A stretch of DNA of 6,138 bases from positions 1-6,138 of the forward strand of contig JANWWB010000089.1 of the NCBI GenBank assembly GCA_025056515.1, read 5' to 3'. Positions 1-6,138 of the stretch are shown in pieces; position 1 is the first letter of the stretch, and the number at the start of each line of letters is the position of its first letter. A model generated the notes under the pieces. That model was given only the letters and a program-made list of their open reading frames with translations. It searched no databases and had not been told where the DNA came from. This DNA comes from Anaerolineales bacterium (GTDB lineage: Bacteria > Chloroflexota > Anaerolineae > Anaerolineales > Villigracilaceae). The position numbers and the translations under genes were made by a program.

Positions 1-1820
1 CTGCCGTTATCCAGCAATTGTATGGCGCTTTAGCGGGTTTGCTGTTTGTAGATCTCATCATCGGCTTTGGTCTCCTGTTGGCGCGCAAGAGCAAAGTCCA
101 CCTGGCAACGCATTTGCTTCTTCTGTCGATGGTCCTTGCGATAACAAGCACAGCCTTTTACGGCCAAGGTCTTCACGATGTTGTCATCACCGGCCTACCG
201 ATGATTGTTGCGTTAGCCGGCTTGCTTCATGGACAAAACGGTACACTGCTCGCCGCACTTTATGGCACGATAAGTGTCCTCTGGATTTACTTTGGAGAAC
301 AAAACGGATGGATTCTGACAACGCATCCTACCTCTACTTGGAGCAAACCCACCATCCTAAGCTTATTCATTTGGGCGACGGCCTTTCTCATGTACCTGGC
401 AACCGATAGCCTGAAACAGAGTCTAGATACCATGCGCCTAAACGCCCTTGCACTCAAAAAAGCCAACCAAGACCTCGAAGACTACGCGGCTATTCTGGAA
501 AAACGAGCGCAACATCTACTAGCGGGCGCCGAAGTGGCTCGCGCCGCCACCAGCATCCTCGAACCCAAAGAACTTGCTCAGCAAGTTGTCGATATGGTCT
601 GCCAACGGTTCGGACTGTATTATGTAGGCTTATTTTTGGTAGACAAAAGTGGCAAATGGGCTGTTTTGCATGCTGCAACTGGTGAAGCCGGTCAACAAAT
701 GCTCAAAAGTGGACACCGTTTGCGGATTGGCAGCACTTCCATGATTGGCTGGTGCATTGCCAATCGCAAGGCGCGGATTGCACTGGATGTCGGAAAAGAG
801 GCTGTCCGCTTCAACAACCCTTTGTTGCCACTCACGCGCTCCGAACTGGCACTTCCTCTGATAACCCATGGAGAAGTTATCGGCGCCTTGGGGATTCAAA
901 GCGACAAAGAAGCCGCCTTCACCGAGGAAGATATTGTCTCTTTTCAAGCCATGGCCAATCAACTGGCGAATGCTATTTACAATGCACGCCTTTACAATCA
1001 ACTTCAACAGGAACTCAAACAACGTCGACGCGCCGAACGAGAAATCCGTAAACTCAACCAAGAGTTGGAAAAACGAGTCGAGGAACGAACTCGCGAATTG
1101 CAAGCTGCTAATCAACGACTGACCGAGCTAAGCCGCATGAAAGATGAGTTCCTGGCAAATGTCTCCCATGAGCTACGTACCCCGATTACAAGCATCATGC
1201 TCTATCACAGCCTAATCGAGAGGAAACCTTCTCAAGCCAGCATGTATCTTGACTCGCTGAAACGAGAAACCTCTCGTCTGGCTCATCTGATTGAAGACTT
1301 GCTCTATCTTTCTCGCCTCGAACAAGAACGTGTCATCTTCAAACCCGAGAAAGTTGATCTGAATCAACTTGTGAGCGATTACGTCAACGATCGGACACCC
1401 TTGGCGCAAAAACGCAACCTCACCATTAAACTGGAAGTAACCCCCTCGCTTCCTCTTGCTTATGCCGATGTGCAAATGATTGGTCAGGTAGCAAGCATTT
1501 TACTGACCAATGCCATGAACTACACGTCTCCGAATGGTCAGATTCTTGTAAGAACAGATGTCCTCAAAACAGCCTCGCAGCAATGGGTCGGTTTCTCGGT
1601 AGAGGACAATGGCATGGGGTTGAGTGAAGAAGACCGCCAGCACATTTTTGAGCGTTTTTACCGCGGTACGGCCGGACGAGCATCGGCAGCGCCTGGCACC
1701 GGCCTGGGATTGGCGATTGCTAAAGAAATTATGGATAAACACAAAGGGTGGATTGATGTTTACAGTGAAGGACCAGGGAAAGGAGCACGTTTCTCAGTCT
1801 GGCTGCCTATTGCCGAATAA
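1..1820 (+). CDS. GAF-domain sensor histidine kinase, membrane-bound (5' partial)
   Basis: This is a two-component sensor kinase that would autophosphorylate on His and pass the phosphate to a response regulator; the signal is unknown. Residues are numbered from the TTG at 18. About five hydrophobic membrane segments lie at residues 2-22, 28-47, 53-72, 75-92 and 112-129. A coiled coil follows at about 131-175, then a GAF domain at about 180-325 and a second charged coiled coil at about 326-380. The HisKA H-box SHELRTP carries the phosphoacceptor His384. The HATPase_c domain shows the N-box (N498, N501), G1 box DNGMG (530-534), F-box IFERFYR (543-549) and G2 box GTGLGL (560-565), so the catalytic core looks intact. 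No receiver or DNA-binding domain is present. The frame is open to the left edge (codons for AVIQQ precede the TTG), so the gene probably starts upstream and may carry one more membrane segment. Its last 27 nt overlap the end of mazG on the other strand. The kinase call is firm; the ligand and partner cannot be told. Confidence 0.95.
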   Translation, partial: AVIQQLYGALAGLLFVDLIIGFGLLLARKSKVHLATHLLLLSMVLAITSTAFYGQGLHDVVITGLPMIVALAGLLHGQNGTLLAALYGTISVLWIYFGEQNGWILTTHPTSTWSKPTILSLFIWATAFLMYLATDSLKQSLDTMRLNALALKKANQDLEDYAAILEKRAQHLLAGAEVARAATSILEPKELAQQVVDMVCQRFGLYYVGLFLVDKSGKWAVLHAATGEAGQQMLKSGHRLRIGSTSMIGWCIANRKARIALDVGKEAVRFNNPLLPLTRSELALPLITHGEVIGALGIQSDKEAAFTEEDIVSFQAMANQLANAIYNARLYNQLQQELKQRRRAEREIRKLNQELEKRVEERTRELQAANQRLTELSRMKDEFLANVSHELRTPITSIMLYHSLIERKPSQASMYLDSLKRETSRLAHLIEDLLYLSRLEQERVIFKPEKVDLNQLVSDYVNDRTPLAQKRNLTIKLEVTPSLPLAYADVQMIGQVASILLTNAMNYTSPNGQILVRTDVLKTASQQWVGFSVEDNGMGLSEEDRQHIFERFYRGTAGRASAAPGTGLGLAIAKEIMDKHKGWIDVYSEGPGKGARFSVWLPIAE

Positions 1821-3278
1821 AGTCGAAGGCTTGTAACGTTTGGCCTCCTCCCAAAGCTGATCCATCTCTTCCAGAGTCATCTCGGAGAGTTTGCGCCCCT
1901 GCCCACGGGCCACCGCTTCGATATAGGCAAAGCGCTCCCGAAAACGCTGATTGGCCGCCCGCAAGGCAAATTCGGCGTTGACCTTGCGCCAACGTGCCAG
2001 ATTGACCAGCGAAAACAGCAAATCTCCCAGTTCGTTGGCAAAATCTTCGTCGTTTTGTACGTGCTGGATTTCTCGAACTTCTTCCACCACTTTTTCCAGC
2101 ACCCCTTGCACCTCTGGCCAATCGAAACCTAAGCGCGCAGCTCGTTCCTGATACTCTTGTGCCTGCAAGAGCGATGGCAGAGAGAGCGGCACACCATCGA
2201 GTGCGCTCCGTTCTCCTTGACCACTCTCCGTTCGTTCAGCTTGCTTGAGTTTCTCCCAATTCTTCAACACACCCTGCACATCTCGAATCTCTGCGTCCCC
2301 AAAAACATGCGGATGACGACGGATAATTTTGCGAGAAACTTGTTCCAGCACATTGGCCATTGTAAAATCGCCCTCTTCAAAGGCAATTTGGGCATGCAGG
2401 ACAATCTGTAACAATAAATCACCAAGCTCTTCTTGCAATTTTGCAGGCTCTTCGGCGTCAATGGCATCCAGAGCTTCATAGGCTTCTTCGAGCAAATGCG
2501 AACGCAACGACCGATGAGTTTGCTCACGGTCCCAGGGACAACCATCTGGGGCGCGCAAGCGCGCCACGATTTCCTGAAATGCCTCGAACGAGGTGTATTC
2601 GCCCAAAGGAGGGACATACAACGCCGTCATCGTACCAATCCGAGTCGAGCGATCGATTTCATAAAGGTGCAAAGCTTCGGTATGCTCTTCGGGAGAGCCT
2701 GCGGCGTGTACCAGATAAACCGGATGCTCATCTGGATACACGGTATTGAGCGTCATTTTGACTTCGGCTGCCACAAGCCGCGAATAAATCTGTGCAATCA
2801 AGACAGGCACATCCGGGGGGAAAGCAGGCACTTGACGTTGGCTGAGCTCTATAGCATCCATCAAAAAAAGGCGAGGATAAGGATCCACACCCAAAGCGGA
2901 GAAAACCGGCTCCAGAAAAGAAAGCCCGTGCACAACCCGCAAGGGTATCCTCTGCTCTCTTGCTCGGAGGGCTAATTCGGTTGTCGTCGCTTCGGCGACA
3001 AAAGGATCACCGGGAACCGCATAGAGAACCCCTTGCGGCCTCTGTCCCAAGGTAAGCACGTGTTCCACAATCGCCTGATAAACTTCTTCAAAGGTTTCTC
3101 CCTGTTCGTAGAAGGAATCAAAGGAGTGAATTTGTAAGTGGCCAGGCAGACCTTTGACCGCCGGATGATGTGCGGTGCGCAACCAGATTTCATCGGCAGA
3201 AGAGAGAACCTCCCAGGCTTCACGTGTCAGCTTGGCCGGATCACCAGGTCCGAGTCCGAGAAGAAGAATACCGGGCAT
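1794..3278 (-). CDS. mazG: Nucleoside triphosphate pyrophosphohydrolase MazG with N-terminal tetrapyrrole-methylase-like domain
   Basis: MazG hydrolyses nucleoside triphosphates to monophosphate plus pyrophosphate and is thought to clean the nucleotide pool. The 494-aa protein has the two-part layout of Bacillus subtilis YabN, not the roughly 263-aa E. coli form. Residues 1 to about 220 resemble an SAM-dependent tetrapyrrole methylase (GLGPGDP at 8-14, YAVPGDPF at 86-93). The MazG part starts near 229. Its first repeat has the metal-binding pattern EEAYE (264-268) followed by EELGD (283-287), then HPHVFGD (322-328). The second repeat has EEVRE (399-403) and ELGD (416-419). Both helix pairs keep their acidic residues, so both sites could bind metal. 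The ATG start is supported by an AGGAG six nt upstream. The gene follows rpsI by 99 nt in the same direction, so partial co-transcription is possible. The role of the methylase-like domain is not known from sequence. A short polar tail (about 483-494) overlaps the kinase gene. Confidence 0.96.
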   Translation of the reverse strand: MPGILLLGLGPGDPAKLTREAWEVLSSADEIWLRTAHHPAVKGLPGHLQIHSFDSFYEQGETFEEVYQAIVEHVLTLGQRPQGVLYAVPGDPFVAEATTTELALRAREQRIPLRVVHGLSFLEPVFSALGVDPYPRLFLMDAIELSQRQVPAFPPDVPVLIAQIYSRLVAAEVKMTLNTVYPDEHPVYLVHAAGSPEEHTEALHLYEIDRSTRIGTMTALYVPPLGEYTSFEAFQEIVARLRAPDGCPWDREQTHRSLRSHLLEEAYEALDAIDAEEPAKLQEELGDLLLQIVLHAQIAFEEGDFTMANVLEQVSRKIIRRHPHVFGDAEIRDVQGVLKNWEKLKQAERTESGQGERSALDGVPLSLPSLLQAQEYQERAARLGFDWPEVQGVLEKVVEEVREIQHVQNDEDFANELGDLLFSLVNLARWRKVNAEFALRAANQRFRERFAYIEAVARGQGRKLSEMTLEEMDQLWEEAKRYKPSTLFGNRQPD

Positions 3279-3284
3279 AAAAGG

Positions 3285-3289
3285 CTCCT
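3285..3289 (-). promoter_or_regulatory. Shine-Dalgarno site of mazG
   Basis: The minus strand reads AGGAG followed by six nt and the ATG at 3278. This is a strong site and it fixes the mazG start. It lies only four nt downstream of the foot of the imperfect hairpin at 3294-3351. Confidence 0.85.
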
Positions 3290-3293
3290 GTTA

Positions 3294-3351
3294 AACGTGT
3301 AATGCGTGAAACGTAAAACGCCCTGACGTTTACGCCACACGCATTACCGTT
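3294..3351. repeat. Long imperfect inverted repeat (hairpin) in the rpsI-mazG gap
   Basis: The gap between rpsI and mazG holds a 58-nt dyad. The outer arms AACG (3294-3297) and CGTT (3348-3351) pair. With T3298 bulged, the main 10-bp arm GTAATGCGTG (3299-3308) pairs perfectly with CACGCATTAC (3338-3347). After a 3x3 internal loop (3309-3311 against 3335-3337), CGTAAA (3312-3317) pairs with TTTACG (3329-3334), and CG (3319-3320) pairs with CG (3327-3328) around a six-nt loop. On the transcribed minus strand it is followed by only three T residues, so it is not a classical intrinsic terminator. It could be an attenuating or RNA-stabilising stem, or one copy of a dispersed palindromic repeat. 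The pairing is seen directly; the function is inference. Confidence 0.75.
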
Positions 3352-3377
3352 CAAGATTTGTAAAATTCCCAAAGATT

Positions 3378-3773
3378 TTAGCGCTTGGTGTAGGTCGGTG
3401 CCTTGCGAGCGCGCTTGAGGCCGGGTTTCTTGCGTTCTTTGGCGCGCGGATCGCGAGTCAGCAACCCGTACTTGCGCAGAATTGGTCCCAATTGACTATC
3501 CATCTTGAGCAATGCGCGTGCTAACCCTAACTTAACTGCATCCCGTTGACCGCTTATGCCGCCACCGCGAACGACAACCGTCACATCATAGGCCTTTTGG
3601 TTGTGGCCAACCGCCTGGAAGGGCAGAAGCAGAGCTTCCATATCGCCTAGCCGAGTAAAGTAGGCCAAAGCGTCCTTCTGATTGACAATAAACCGGCCAG
3701 AACCAGCCATCACCCGCACCCGAGCAACGGCCTCTTTGCGACGTCCAACACCTTCGTAATATCTTACAGACAT
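3378..3773 (-). CDS. rpsI: 30S ribosomal protein S9
   Basis: S9 is a structural protein of the small-subunit head whose C-terminal tail reaches toward the P-site tRNA. The 131-aa product has normal length for the family. It shows the N-terminal GVGRRKEAVARV block (8-19), the central GGGISGQRDAVKLGLARAL block (70-88), and the very basic tail beginning LLTRDPRAKERKKPG (104-118) and ending in Lys-Arg. The usual final Ser-Lys-Arg reads Thr-Lys-Arg here. The start ATG has an AGGAG seven nt upstream. The gene follows rplM by 12 nt, the near-universal rplM-rpsI pair, so the two are surely co-transcribed. Confidence 0.99.
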   Translation of the reverse strand: MSVRYYEGVGRRKEAVARVRVMAGSGRFIVNQKDALAYFTRLGDMEALLLPFQAVGHNQKAYDVTVVVRGGGISGQRDAVKLGLARALLKMDSQLGPILRKYGLLTRDPRAKERKKPGLKRARKAPTYTKR

Positions 3774-3780
3774 AGTTCCG

Positions 3781-3785
3781 CTCCT
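3781..3785 (-). promoter_or_regulatory. Shine-Dalgarno site of rpsI, abutting the rplM stop
   Basis: AGGAG on the minus strand directly follows the TAA stop of rplM (3786-3788) and precedes the rpsI ATG by seven nt. This arrangement allows terminating ribosomes to reinitiate, which would help keep L13 and S9 in step. The coupling is inferred; the site itself is clear. Confidence 0.85.
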
Positions 3786-4223
3786 TTACACCGGCTGCGG
3801 CTTCTGCGCAGCGTGAGGATGATGCGAGCCGGCGTAGATCTTTAGATTCTTGAGCAAATGACGGCCCATGCGATTATGGGGCAACATCCCCCAAACTGCC
3901 GCGCGAATTACGCGGTCAGGGTGAGTTTCAAGTTGGCGACGCAGACTAACCGATTTAAGACCGCCCGGATAGCCCGAATGACGATAATACATCTTTGTGG
4001 TCATTTTAGAGCTTGTCTTCGTGCCGGTGACGGTAATCTTTTCGGCATTAATGACCACGACATAATCACCCATCGGCACGCCGGGGGTAAAGGACGGTTT
4101 ATGTTTCCCGAGCAACAAGGAAGCGATCTTGCTCGCCAAGCGGCCAAGATTTTGGCCTTCTGCATCTACCAGAAGCCATTGACGTTCAATTTCAGAAGCC
4201 TTAGGATAGTAGGACTTGTACAC
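3786..4223 (-). CDS. rplM: 50S ribosomal protein L13 (GTG start)
   Basis: L13 is an early-assembling large-subunit protein that binds 23S rRNA. From the GTG at 4223 the product is 145 aa, the usual family length, and begins with the expected [12 protein letters not shown] block (residues 5-16). Further landmarks are LGRLASKIA (26-34), the [12 protein letters not shown] block (52-63) and the L13 signature [17 protein letters not shown] (108-124) followed by LKIYAG (127-132). I prefer the GTG over the in-frame ATG at 4265. The GTG has GGAGA seven nt upstream and leaves a clean 22-nt gap after truA, whereas the ATG would add 14 non-conserved residues and overlap truA by 20 nt. The C-terminal [11 protein letters not shown] is typical. 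Confidence 0.97.
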   Translation of the reverse strand: MYKSYYPKASEIERQWLLVDAEGQNLGRLASKIASLLLGKHKPSFTPGVPMGDYVVVINAEKITVTGTKTSSKMTTKMYYRHSGYPGGLKSVSLRRQLETHPDRVIRAAVWGMLPHNRMGRHLLKNLKIYAGSHHPHAAQKPQPV

Positions 4224-4230
4224 TTTCTTC

Positions 4231-4235
4231 TCTCC
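4231..4235 (-). promoter_or_regulatory. Shine-Dalgarno site that decides the rplM start
   Basis: GGAGA on the minus strand lies seven nt before the GTG at 4221-4223, between the truA stop (4246-4248) and rplM. It supports the GTG start over the upstream in-frame ATG. Confidence 0.75.
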
Positions 4236-4245
4236 AAACTTCAGA

Positions 4246-4998
4246 CTATTCAATTTCCAGATCATACTTGACTTCGATGAGAGTTAATCCTGCCGCCGGA
4301 GCCAACCCACCAGGCAACAAAAGCGTCCCGGCCTCAGGATGTTCCAGAGTTTGGCGCAACGCCTCAGAGGACAAACGCCCTTGTCCAACAGCCACCTGCA
4401 AGAAAACCAGCCGCCGCACCATGCGATATAAGAAAGCATCGGCTTCAATTTCAAAGGTCCAGCTCTCCTCCTGTTGTTGCCAGGTTGCATCGAACACGGT
4501 TCGCACGGTGCGACCTTTGGGACTGGTGGGTGAACCGAAGGCCGCAAAGTCGTGTGTACCGATCCAAAGCGAGGCTAGTGGCGTCAGGTCTGTGACGGGA
4601 GGCCAGACTCTCCAGGCATAGCGTTCCTGCAGAGGGTCGCGCACTTCTCTGCAGAACAGGCGATACCGATACCGACGCGAACGAGCGTCGAAGCGAGGAT
4701 GAAACTCATCCGTTGTACAGATGACCTGGCGCACAGCCATATCGCTGGGAAGTGTTGCATTGAGTGCGTTGCGCAATTCGGACAAGGAATGTCTCCAGGC
4801 CAGGTCGAAGGCTGCGACTTGCCCGAGAGCGTGCACGCCCGCATCGGTACGCCCAGCCATCAGCACAGACGTTCCCGTCCAGCCCAGCGATCGCAAAGCT
4901 TTTTCCAGTTCACTTTGTACGGTGCGTGCTTTTCCCTGACGCTGACTGCCGGCAAAGCCGGTCCCATCGTAAGCAAGAATAATCTGGTAACGTGCCAT
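4246..4998 (-). CDS. truA: tRNA pseudouridine synthase A (TruA)
   Basis: TruA converts uridines 38-40 in the tRNA anticodon stem-loop to pseudouridine. From the ATG at 4998 the protein is 250 aa, normal for the family. It has the N-terminal [13 protein letters not shown] block (9-21), the catalytic motif [13 protein letters not shown] with Asp52 (48-60), the [15 protein letters not shown] stretch (99-113) that includes the conserved active-site Tyr (Tyr110), GTHDFAAF (147-154) and the C-terminal [10 protein letters not shown] block (189-198). In most TruA proteins the first block reads GWQ; here Ser18 replaces Trp. The frame stays open upstream to 5280, but that part overlaps rplQ and shows no TruA homology, so the start at 4998 is chosen. 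No convincing Shine-Dalgarno sequence precedes it. Its position between rplQ and rplM-rpsI is a common arrangement. Confidence 0.97.
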   Translation of the reverse strand: MARYQIILAYDGTGFAGSQRQGKARTVQSELEKALRSLGWTGTSVLMAGRTDAGVHALGQVAAFDLAWRHSLSELRNALNATLPSDMAVRQVICTTDEFHPRFDARSRRYRYRLFCREVRDPLQERYAWRVWPPVTDLTPLASLWIGTHDFAAFGSPTSPKGRTVRTVFDATWQQQEESWTFEIEADAFLYRMVRRLVFLQVAVGQGRLSSEALRQTLEHPEAGTLLLPGGLAPAAGLTLIEVKYDLEIE

Positions 4999-5053
4999 CG
5001 AAAAATCAGGAAGAGAGAGCCAGTTCTTCCCATCAGGGTCGAACGGCGCCCAA

Positions 5054-5440
5054 TTACTCTTCCACCAACTCGAGCAAAACCATCTCGGCTTTATCGCCGT
5101 AACGGGGTCCCAACTTGAGAACGCGGGTATATCCGCCCGGTCGCTCGGCCATGCGAGGGGCAATTTCGTCAAACAATTTCTTGACGACTTCATTGCTGTT
5201 ATTGCCCAGTCGTGAGGCCACAAGGCGACGTGCTGCGACCTTTTGCGCATCGTTTGCTGCCTTGTTAGCATTGCGAGCAATGGTGATCATTTTTTCCGCT
5301 TCGTTCCTGATAGCCGCTGCCTTTGCGCTTGTCGTGCGGATGCGCTCATGTAAAAACAATTGCTTGATCAAGTTGCGCCGCAGTGCAATGCGCGCCGACT
5401 TGGTGCGATTAAGTTTATATCCTGCTACTTGATGTCGCAT
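5054..5440 (-). CDS. rplQ: 50S ribosomal protein L17
   Basis: L17 is a large-subunit protein near the exit-tunnel side of the ribosome. The 128-aa product has typical bacterial length. It begins MRHQVAGYKLNRTKSARIAL, matching the family opening with its conserved Arg-rich segment, then LFLHERIRTTSAKAAAIR (28-45), and ends with GGYTRVLKLGPRYGDKAEMV (102-121) and an acidic LELVEE tail. It starts seven nt after the rpoA stop. Its likely Shine-Dalgarno sequence is within the end of rpoA, so translational coupling is likely. rpoA-rplQ is one of the most conserved bacterial gene pairs. Confidence 0.99.
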   Translation of the reverse strand: MRHQVAGYKLNRTKSARIALRRNLIKQLFLHERIRTTSAKAAAIRNEAEKMITIARNANKAANDAQKVAARRLVASRLGNNSNEVVKKLFDEIAPRMAERPGGYTRVLKLGPRYGDKAEMVLLELVEE

Positions 5441-5447
5441 GGCAAAA

Positions 5448-6138
5448 CTACTCCGACTCTTCCTTATTGGTATCTACCTTTAGGTAGCCTTTCTCGATCA
5501 TACGGGTACGCAGTTCTTCGAGGCTCTTCTCGCCAAAATTACGGATAGACATGACTGCGTTTTCGCCCTTCTCTAGCAATTCCAGTACGTCACCAATAGT
5601 GGTGATGCCGGTCCGCTTAAGAGAGTTGAAAACGCGCACCGACAAGTCAAGGACTTCGACTGGGGTTTCAGCAATCTCGCTGGTGATGCGCGTGCCACCA
5701 GATTCTTCCTTGGCCGCTACCGTCAGGGTCTCTTCGCTGATGCCAGCCATATATCGGAAATGTTCAATCAGGATTTTGGCGGCTGCGCTCAAAGCGGCTT
5801 GGGGGCGAATTGTACCATCGGTCCAAATCTCGAGAATAAGTTTATCGTAGTTGGTACTTTGTCCCACACGTGCCGCTTGCACTTCCCAATTGACGCGCCG
5901 CACCGGGCTGAAAATGGCATCTACGGGTAGTTCACCAATTGGCATATGACCGCGCTCATTTGCTGGTGAATAACCGCGCCCGCGTTCCACAACAAACTCA
6001 ATATCCACCTTGGTCTTCGGACTATCAGCGGTAAAGAGGTAGAGGTCAGGATTGACAATCGTGACCTCGGGTGGAGCGATAATATCGGCGGCCGTCACCA
6101 CGCCTTCGCCACGCACTTCCAGGTGCATGCGGGCCGTG
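5448..6138 (-). CDS. rpoA: DNA-directed RNA polymerase subunit alpha (5' partial)
   Basis: The alpha subunit dimerises to nucleate RNA polymerase assembly and contacts promoter UP elements and activators through its C-terminal domain. The visible part is about 229 codons and lacks roughly the first 90-100 residues of the usual 315-330. The frame is open through the right edge (codons for Thr-Ala-Arg precede the Met at 6128), so that Met is internal. Numbering from that Met, the rest of the N-terminal domain includes APPEVTIVNPDLYL (18-31), the ERGRGYSPANE block (48-58) and VRRVNWEVQAARVGQ (76-90). A linker near 138-156 follows. The C-terminal domain has VRVFNSLKRTGITTIGDVL (164-182) and IRNFGEKSLEELR (195-207). 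Arg165, Asn168 and Lys171 correspond by alignment to the E. coli DNA-contacting Arg265, Asn268 and Lys271. The protein ends in a short charged tail. Confidence 0.99.
   Translation of the reverse strand, partial: TARMHLEVRGEGVVTAADIIAPPEVTIVNPDLYLFTADSPKTKVDIEFVVERGRGYSPANERGHMPIGELPVDAIFSPVRRVNWEVQAARVGQSTNYDKLILEIWTDGTIRPQAALSAAAKILIEHFRYMAGISEETLTVAAKEESGGTRITSEIAETPVEVLDLSVRVFNSLKRTGITTIGDVLELLEKGENAVMSIRNFGEKSLEELRTRMIEKGYLKVDTNKEESE
5451..5454 (-). promoter_or_regulatory. Probable Shine-Dalgarno site of rplQ inside rpoA
   Basis: GGAG on the minus strand spans the last sense codons of rpoA, just before its TAG stop, and lies 10 nt from the rplQ ATG. The spacing is slightly long. The overlap with the upstream reading frame is consistent with coupled translation. 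Confidence 0.55.

Noticed and set aside
18..20. TTG as the true start of the histidine kinase
   Set aside because: The frame remains open to the window edge with hydrophobic-protein-like codons upstream and no visible ribosome binding site, so the gene is more likely truncated by the window.
743..765. 7-bp inverted repeat (GATTGGC / GCCAATC, 9-nt loop), with another GATTGGC copy at 725-731
   Set aside because: It sits inside the conserved GAF coding region where codon choice explains it; no sign of a regulatory role.
2433..2975. 180-codon plus-strand open frame opposite mazG
   Set aside because: It lies entirely antisense to a well-supported gene, lacks recognisable domains and has a composition expected of a shadow frame; the same holds for other open frames opposite the kinase, rplM, truA and rplQ.
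3279..3377. Promoter for mazG in the rpsI-mazG gap
   Set aside because: A TTTACA-like and a TTGAAC-like hexamer are present on the minus strand, but no acceptable -10 box lies at 16-18 nt, so I do not call a promoter.
4224..4265. ATG start for rplM adding 14 residues
   Set aside because: The added residues are not L13-like and overlap the truA end; the GTG at 4223 has a good Shine-Dalgarno and gives normal family length.
4999..5280. In-frame upstream extension of truA giving a 344-aa protein
   Set aside because: The extra 94 residues overlap rplQ out of frame and show no TruA-like sequence; the conserved N-terminus begins at the ATG at 4998.
6126..6128. ATG as the start of rpoA
   Set aside because: RpoA needs about 95 more N-terminal residues, and the frame continues through the right edge.
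1..6138. tRNA, rRNA, CRISPR array, insertion sequence, toxin-antitoxin or defence genes
   Set aside because: Nearly all sequence is accounted for by seven conserved genes, and the gaps are too short and lack such signatures.

Overview
This window reads as an ordinary chromosomal segment of a bacterium, most likely a member of the Chloroflexota and probably class Anaerolineae. I infer this from the style of the GAF-containing histidine kinase, the long MazG with an N-terminal tetrapyrrole-methylase-like domain, and the gene order rpoA-rplQ-truA-rplM-rpsI; no phylogeny could be run. Base composition is moderate and even, and I see no sign of a mobile element, CRISPR array, RNA gene or recently transferred DNA.

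Layout. On the plus strand, from the left edge to 1820, lies the 3' part of a membrane-bound hybrid-less sensor histidine kinase (membrane segments, coiled coil, GAF, coiled coil, HisKA, HATPase_c). Its 5' end is outside the window. Everything else is on the minus strand and is transcribed right to left: rpoA (5' end outside the window), rplQ, truA, rplM and rpsI form a tight translation/transcription operon (gaps of 7, 55, 22 and 12 nt), followed after a 99-nt gap by mazG. The kinase and mazG converge and overlap tail to tail by 27 nt.

How the genes work together. RpoA is the RNA polymerase alpha subunit. L17, L13 and S9 are ribosomal proteins. TruA makes pseudouridines in the tRNA anticodon arm. 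Together they are a classic growth-rate-linked cluster. MazG is a nucleotide-pool house-cleaning pyrophosphohydrolase. It may be co-transcribed at a lower level because the rpsI-mazG gap contains a long imperfect hairpin but no clear U-tract terminator. The kinase is functionally separate, and no partner response regulator is visible.

Nothing here amounts to a new biological system. The points worth a second look are small: the hairpin placed almost against the mazG ribosome binding site, the convergent coding overlap, the GTG start of rplM, the apparently Shine-Dalgarno-less start of truA, and a Trp-to-Ser change in a conserved TruA motif.
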